Under the pieces are notes generated by a model that searched no databases, was not told the DNA's origin, and was given only the letters and a program-made list of their open reading frames with translations. Of a DNA stretch of 64,000 nt, positions 60,191 to 64,000 are shown piece by piece. Source of the DNA: Shinella zoogloeoides (GTDB taxonomy: Bacteria > Pseudomonadota > Alphaproteobacteria > Rhizobiales > Rhizobiaceae); NCBI RefSeq assembly GCF_022682305.1, contig NZ_CP093529.1, positions 248,001 through 312,000 of the forward strand, written 5' to 3'. Both the position numbers and the translations under genes were made by a program. Positions within the stretch are counted from its first letter, which is position 1. Each line of letters opens with the position of its first letter.

Positions 60191-61111
60191 TCAGCCTGCG
60201 ACGGTCGGGCGATCCATCACCCGCTTGCCCATCAGGCTGGCAACGAGATCGACGAGCAGCTTGGCGGTCTTGCCGCGCTCGTCGAGGAAGGGATTCAGCT
60301 CGACGATGTCGAGGCTCGATACGAGGCCGCTGTCGTGCAGCATTTCCATGATCAGGTGCGCTTCGCGGAACGTCGCCCCGCCCGGCACGGTCGTGCCGAC
60401 GGCCGGTGCGATTTCGGGCTCCAGGAAGTCGACGTCGAAGCTGACATGCAGGAGGCCATTTACGGCGCGGACCTTCTCGATGAAGGTGCGCACCAGGACG
60501 GCGACGCCATGCTCGTCGATCACGCGCATGTCGTGCACCGTGATGCCGGTCTTGCGGATGGCGGCCTGCTCGGCCGGATCGACGCTGCGGATGCCGATCA
60601 TGCAGACGTTTTCCGTGGGAACGGCATGGGCGAGCGCGGGGAAATAGCCTTCGAAGCCCGGCTGACCCGTGTAGTAGGAGACCGGCGTGCCGTGCAGGTT
60701 GCCGCTGGCGGTCGTCTCGAGGCTGTGGAAGTCGGTATGGGCGTCGAGCCAGAGCACGAAGAGCGGACGGCCGAGTTCGGCGGCGCGGCGCGCAAGGCCC
60801 GGAACGGTGCCGGCGGAGATCGCATGGTCGCCGCCGAGGAAGATCGGCATGCCGGTCCCGCCATGCTCGTAGGCTGCGGCCGACAGTGCCTCGACCCAGG
60901 CAACCGTCTCGCCGAGGTGATGCACGGCCTTGTTCGGATGCGGCATCTGGTCAAAGGCGCGCGGGGTGAGATTGCCGATGTCCTTGACCGTGTGGCCCAG
61001 TTCTTCCAGCGCCGTGCGAAGGCCGGCGATGCGAAGGGCGCTCGGCCCCATCTCGCAGCCGAGTTGTCCTGCACCGATTTGCAGGGGGGCGCCGATCAGC
61101 GTGCAATCCAT
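60191..61111 (-). CDS. rocF: Arginase
   Basis: A 306-residue Mn-dependent hydrolase producing ornithine and urea from arginine. The six metal ligands are His96 (LGGDHAISAG), Asp123, His125 and Asp127 (LWLDAHTDFH), and Asp226 and Asp228 (VSFDVDFLEP). TASGNLHGTPVSYY is the substrate loop. The start at 61111 (MDCTLIGAPLQIG) has GGGAG upstream; a longer open frame is rejected. It is the promoter-proximal gene with ornithine cyclodeaminase and is divergent from an Lrp-type regulator. Confidence 0.94.
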   Translation of the reverse strand: MDCTLIGAPLQIGAGQLGCEMGPSALRIAGLRTALEELGHTVKDIGNLTPRAFDQMPHPNKAVHHLGETVAWVEALSAAAYEHGGTGMPIFLGGDHAISAGTVPGLARRAAELGRPLFVLWLDAHTDFHSLETTASGNLHGTPVSYYTGQPGFEGYFPALAHAVPTENVCMIGIRSVDPAEQAAIRKTGITVHDMRVIDEHGVAVLVRTFIEKVRAVNGLLHVSFDVDFLEPEIAPAVGTTVPGGATFREAHLIMEMLHDSGLVSSLDIVELNPFLDERGKTAKLLVDLVASLMGKRVMDRPTVAG

Positions 61112-61159
61112 AGTGTGCTCCCATGTGGTTTTCCCCACTCTAGAATCCTCAAGTGGCAG

Positions 61160-61193
61160 ATTGAATATTGAATTTTGGCATCTCGGAATGCCA
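61160..61193. promoter_or_regulatory. Candidate Lrp-type control region between arginase and its regulator
   Basis: A tandem ATTGAAT-ATTGAAT (61160-61173) is followed at once by an inverted repeat TGGCAT-N6-ATGCCA (61176-61193). The area is AT-rich compared with its flanks. Lrp proteins bind several such sites in divergent promoters, so this is the likely control region for both genes. Confidence 0.55.
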
Positions 61194-61230
61194 TATCGAT
61201 CAAATTGTAAAGCCTGGAGATCAATCTGGC

Positions 61231-61668
61231 ATGGACGACCTCGACCGCAAGATCGTGACCCTGTTGCGCGGTAACGGCCGCCGTAGCGTTTCGGACCTCG
61301 CGCTTGAAACCGGCGCTTCACGGGCGACCGTGCGCGGGCGCATCGAGCGCATGGAGCAGGACGGAACCATTCTCGGCTATACGGTGATGCTGCGGGCAGA
61401 CGCGTTGGAGGATGTCGTGCGCGGCGTCATGATGATCGAGATCGAAGGTCATGTGACGGACCGGGTGATCCGCACGCTCGGTGGCTTTCCGGAGATCGCG
61501 CAGATCCACACGACGAACGGCCGATGGGACCTGCTGGTCGAGCTCAGCGCGGCGAGCCTTGCCGAGTTCGATGCCGTCCTGCGCAAGATCCGTCTGGTGC
61601 CCGGCATCACGGGAAGCGAGACAAGCCTTCTCCTGTCGACACCCCGCTCCACGAAGGCCAAGCTGTAG
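61231..61668 (+). CDS. Lrp/AsnC-family regulator of arginine catabolism
   Basis: A 145-residue regulator with an N-terminal helix-turn-helix (MDDLDRKIVTLLRGNGRRSV then TGASRATVRGRIERME) and a C-terminal RAM ligand-binding domain (about residues 65-140; IHTTNGRWDLLVELSAASL). The start at 61231 gives the standard family length, with GGAGA upstream. It is divergent from arginase and ornithine cyclodeaminase and probably activates them when arginine is present, as known for related regulators in Agrobacterium and Pseudomonas-type systems. Confidence 0.9.
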   Translation: MDDLDRKIVTLLRGNGRRSVSDLALETGASRATVRGRIERMEQDGTILGYTVMLRADALEDVVRGVMMIEIEGHVTDRVIRTLGGFPEIAQIHTTNGRWDLLVELSAASLAEFDAVLRKIRLVPGITGSETSLLLSTPRSTKAKL

Positions 61669-61823
61669 TTCGGCCGGCATGGCGAGGCAATTCAGAAAAC
61701 CTTTATAAGATAATGAATTCAGGTGGTTGAAATTACTTTTCTTTAATGTCTTTACGCCAATTCAATTGCGCCCTAGCGGATGCAAGAAAAGAGCCGCGCG
61801 CAGAAAGTAACTATTCCTTAATT

Positions 61824-61838
61824 TTTCGTTTTACGAAA
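61824..61838. promoter_or_regulatory. Inverted repeat TTTCGT-TTT-ACGAAA in an AT-rich leader
   Basis: Perfect 6-bp arms around TTT, 58 bp upstream of the response regulator start, inside the notably AT-rich 227-bp gap 61669-61895. It could be an operator or part of the promoter of the regulator gene. No other gene is visible in the gap. Confidence 0.4.
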
Positions 61839-61895
61839 TTATAGAGACGGACTACCCTTCACATCGCCGATCAAGGACGACTGTGGGGAGTTCAT

Positions 61896-62567
61896 ATGAG
61901 TAAAGTCTCTATCGGTTTTTTCGACGATCATCCGATCCTGCTAGAAGGGTTGGTGAATATCTTCTCAAGGTTCAATGACTTCGCCATCGTCGAGAGAGGT
62001 GCATCTGCTGCCGATGCGGTAAGGGCCGCCATGACCCGGCAACTGGATGTGATCGTTCTCGACCTCGCAATGCCCGGTGACGTTTTTGACGCCATCGCGA
62101 CCATCTGTCTTGAAAGGCCTGATACGAAGACGATCGCCTTCACCGCCTCCGTCGGGGTGGACAGCGCGGTTCGGGCGCTCGATGCCGGCGCCAGCGGTTA
62201 TGTCATCAAGGGCAGCACCGCCGAGGAACTCTACAGCGCCATCCACGCCGTACTGCGCGGGGAGACCTTCATCACGCAGAGCTTCGCCACGAAGGTGATC
62301 AGCGCCCTGCGCGATGCGACCCTGCGCCGGGCCGCGGCCCAGGCAATCCGTCTCAGTATCCGGGAAGAGCAGATCGTGCGCCTTCTCCTGCGCGGCAAGA
62401 CCAACAAGGAGATCGCGACGCGCCTGCAGATCAGCGAAAAGACGGTCAAGCACTACATGAGCATTCTGATGCAGAAGCTAAGCGCCCGGAACCGGATCGA
62501 GGTTGTCCTGGCGGCCCAGCGGCTGAACCCGGACTTCGGCATTTCGCCCGAGATGCGTCGGAACTGA
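61896..62567 (+). CDS. NarL/LuxR-type response regulator
   Basis: A 223-residue two-component regulator. The receiver has the acidic pair Asp10/Asp11 (FFDDHPILL), phospho-acceptor Asp56 (VIVLDLAMPG), Thr83 and Lys105 (GYVIKGSTAEEL). The C-terminal LuxR-type helix-turn-helix is IRLLLRGKTNKEIATRLQIS-like (about residues 155-210; EKTVKHYMSILMQKL). GGGGAG lies upstream of the ATG. Its gene is convergent with, and overlaps by 90 bp, the histidine kinase gene at 62478-63983, which is its likely partner. Confidence 0.93.
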   Translation: MSKVSIGFFDDHPILLEGLVNIFSRFNDFAIVERGASAADAVRAAMTRQLDVIVLDLAMPGDVFDAIATICLERPDTKTIAFTASVGVDSAVRALDAGASGYVIKGSTAEELYSAIHAVLRGETFITQSFATKVISALRDATLRRAAAQAIRLSIREEQIVRLLLRGKTNKEIATRLQISEKTVKHYMSILMQKLSARNRIEVVLAAQRLNPDFGISPEMRRN

Positions 62568-63983
62568 CTCCATCATGCGCGGATCGACCGGCAGCGCGGC
62601 GGTCACCACCGTTCCGCTGCCGGGCACCGTGGCGACCGAGAGGCTTCCGCCGAGCGCGCGCAGCCTGCGCCGCAGGCCGGTCACGCCAAGGCCGGGGACT
62701 TGCCGCGGGGGCGCTTGTTCGCGCGGCTCGCTGCGCGCCGGGCCGTTACGGATGACGATGGAGATTCCTTCGTCGCTCCAGGCGGCCGAGACCTGCCTGT
62801 CCGCGCCGCCCGCATGCTGGAAGGCGTTGTGAAGGCTTTCCTGGATGACCCGGAAGATGCAGATCTTGTAGGCGGGGGGAAGCTGGGCGGGCAGCGGGCC
62901 GATATCGAGCGCGACGCTCGTGCCGGTCAGCGTTTCGTGCCGGTCGACGGCAAGGCGCACCACCTGCTCCACCGCGAGGTCCTCCAGCTCCGGCAGGACG
63001 AGGCCGGTGGCCATGTCGCGCAGGTCATGCACCACCCCGCCCGCCAGCCTGGCCGATTCCGCGCAATCCTCCACGATGCGCCGTGCGTCGGTGCCGACTG
63101 TGCTCAGCTTCAGCACCAGCAGCGCGAGCGACTGGATCGGCCCGTCATGCAAGGTCGAGCCGATATCGGTCAGAAGGTCCTCGTTCGCCTTGATCGCCTG
63201 CAGCTTGGCGAGGTCGGACTGGCCCCGGAGCTTCTCGTTCTGGCGCGCGAGCGCGCTTGCCTTGGCCGCGCGCCGCTTCAGCCGGTCCCGCTGCTCGACG
63301 ATAATGCGGTTGCTGCGCCGCGCGAGCAGAAAGAGCATGCCCATCATCATCACCGAGACGGAAGCGGTCGTCGACCAGATGGTGGTATTGGCCGAGGAGA
63401 TCTGGTCGATCAGCGGCTGCGCGTTCTTGTAGAACTCTCCCACGGCGATGATGGCGCCGGTCTCCAGGCTGTGCAGGGGGGCATAAACCTCGAACAGGGG
63501 CATGCCCCGTGCGCCGAAATGCCTGCCTACATCGTCCGATACCTGCTCCACATGGCCGATGACCTCCCCGCGAAAGGCGATCTCGGCGCCCGACAGGTCC
63601 GCCCTGGTGCCGATGGTGGCCTTGTCCGTGCTGTAGAGGATCGTTCCGTCGCGCCGCCAGATACGGGCCATCTCGACGTCGTTGTCCACGGTGGCGATAT
63701 GCATCAGCCTGTCGAGCTGGGCGATGGTCTCGGCAGGAAGCAGCGTGTCGTCCGATATATCCTGGACGAGCGGGGCCACGAAGGCCGTCATGTAGAAGGC
63801 GTCGGTCTGCGCGGTGGAGCTGATGCTCACCGCCTTCACATGGGAGCTGACGAAGAGCGCCAGGATGGTCATCATCCCAAGCACGATCGTCCCGGAAATC
63901 AACAGGAAACGCGCATAGACGCTGACGCGGAGGGTTTCCCCGAGACGCTTCTGCCAGGACTGCATATCAGACCAAAGTCGCAT
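62478..63983 (-). CDS. NarL-family sensor histidine kinase
   Basis: A 501-residue membrane kinase. Helix 1 is near residues 26-46 (FLLISGTIVLGMMTILALF), a periplasmic sensor domain spans about 50-200, and helix 2 is near 203-221. A coiled coil leads to the HisKA_3 box with His279 (STLHDGPIQSLALL), then a HATPase with Asn386 (VIQESLHNAFQHAGG) and GLGVTGLRRRL. The last 30 codons run past the usual kinase end (TAALPVD) and are antisense to the end of the response regulator gene. The start at 63983 is close to the window edge; MQSW at 63965 is an alternative. Confidence 0.9.
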   Translation of the reverse strand: MRLWSDMQSWQKRLGETLRVSVYARFLLISGTIVLGMMTILALFVSSHVKAVSISSTAQTDAFYMTAFVAPLVQDISDDTLLPAETIAQLDRLMHIATVDNDVEMARIWRRDGTILYSTDKATIGTRADLSGAEIAFRGEVIGHVEQVSDDVGRHFGARGMPLFEVYAPLHSLETGAIIAVGEFYKNAQPLIDQISSANTTIWSTTASVSVMMMGMLFLLARRSNRIIVEQRDRLKRRAAKASALARQNEKLRGQSDLAKLQAIKANEDLLTDIGSTLHDGPIQSLALLVLKLSTVGTDARRIVEDCAESARLAGGVVHDLRDMATGLVLPELEDLAVEQVVRLAVDRHETLTGTSVALDIGPLPAQLPPAYKICIFRVIQESLHNAFQHAGGADRQVSAAWSDEGISIVIRNGPARSEPREQAPPRQVPGLGVTGLRRRLRALGGSLSVATVPGSGTVVTAALPVDPRMMESVPTHLGRNAEVRVQPLGRQDNLDPVPGA

Positions 63984-64000
63984 ATCAGGTCAGCCTAAAG

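Noticed and set aside
1..64000. tRNA, rRNA, CRISPR arrays, insertion sequences, phage genes, origins
   Set aside because: I looked for clustered repeats, transposase and integrase motifs and for tRNA-like cloverleaf words and found nothing that I can support.

Overview
This is 64 kb of GC-rich DNA with the gene content and style of an alphaproteobacterium of the order Hyphomicrobiales (Rhizobiaceae-like: Agrobacterium, Rhizobium, Shinella or Ensifer). The reasons are the many ABC uptake systems, the four-subunit sarcosine oxidase, the arginase/ornithine cyclodeaminase pair under an Lrp-type regulator, a rhizobial small conserved hypothetical protein, and tightly overlapping operons. The genus assignment is inference. 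I see no rRNA, tRNA, CRISPR array, transposase or prophage. The window reads as a patchwork of small catabolic cassettes, most with their own regulator.

Layout. 1-5058: the start of a VIT/CCC1-type transporter gene (cut by the window edge) and a divergent RND efflux pair. 5385-10870 (minus): an aminosugar cassette with a GntR regulator, NanE, NanK, and a CUT1 binding protein with two permeases but no ATPase. 11024-12502: a small hypothetical protein and a diguanylate cyclase. 12693-20784 (minus): a complete peptide ABC importer co-transcribed with a proline-iminopeptidase-like hydrolase and an M17 aminopeptidase; a LysR regulator is divergent. 21965-26134: a MerR regulator divergent from an old-yellow-enzyme homologue, an acetoacetate-decarboxylase-like protein and a coniferyl-type aldehyde dehydrogenase, driven by a textbook MerR promoter.

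26146-32394: an agmatine cassette (agmatine deiminase, PotF-like binding protein, large amidase-signature enzyme) flanked by two LysR genes. 32407-37571: an EamA exporter, cupin, thiolase, succinate-semialdehyde-type dehydrogenase and a TetR regulator. 37746-42604: sarcosine oxidase soxBDAG, followed by an orphan branched-chain-amino-acid-type binding protein. 44007-47000: two convergent diguanylate cyclases.

47105-55277 (minus) is the most interesting block: eight tightly packed genes for a stand-alone Rieske protein, a Rieske-less mononuclear-iron oxygenase, a GST-like protein, an 8-oxoguanine-deaminase-type amidohydrolase and a full BMP-family (purine nucleoside-type) ABC importer. The split oxygenase plus GST-like partner recalls the NdmC/NdmE part of the methylxanthine N7-demethylase NdmCDE. 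I propose a purine (possibly N-methylpurine) uptake and oxidation system.

55425-63983: a degenerate acylphosphatase-like protein, an exported TPR-CHAT protease-like protein of 1045 residues, ornithine cyclodeaminase and arginase with a divergent Lrp regulator, and a NarL-type response regulator whose 3' end overlaps the 3' end of its convergent histidine kinase gene by 90 bp. Start codons were chosen from Shine-Dalgarno fit, overlap with the upstream gene and family length; several differ from the longest open frame.
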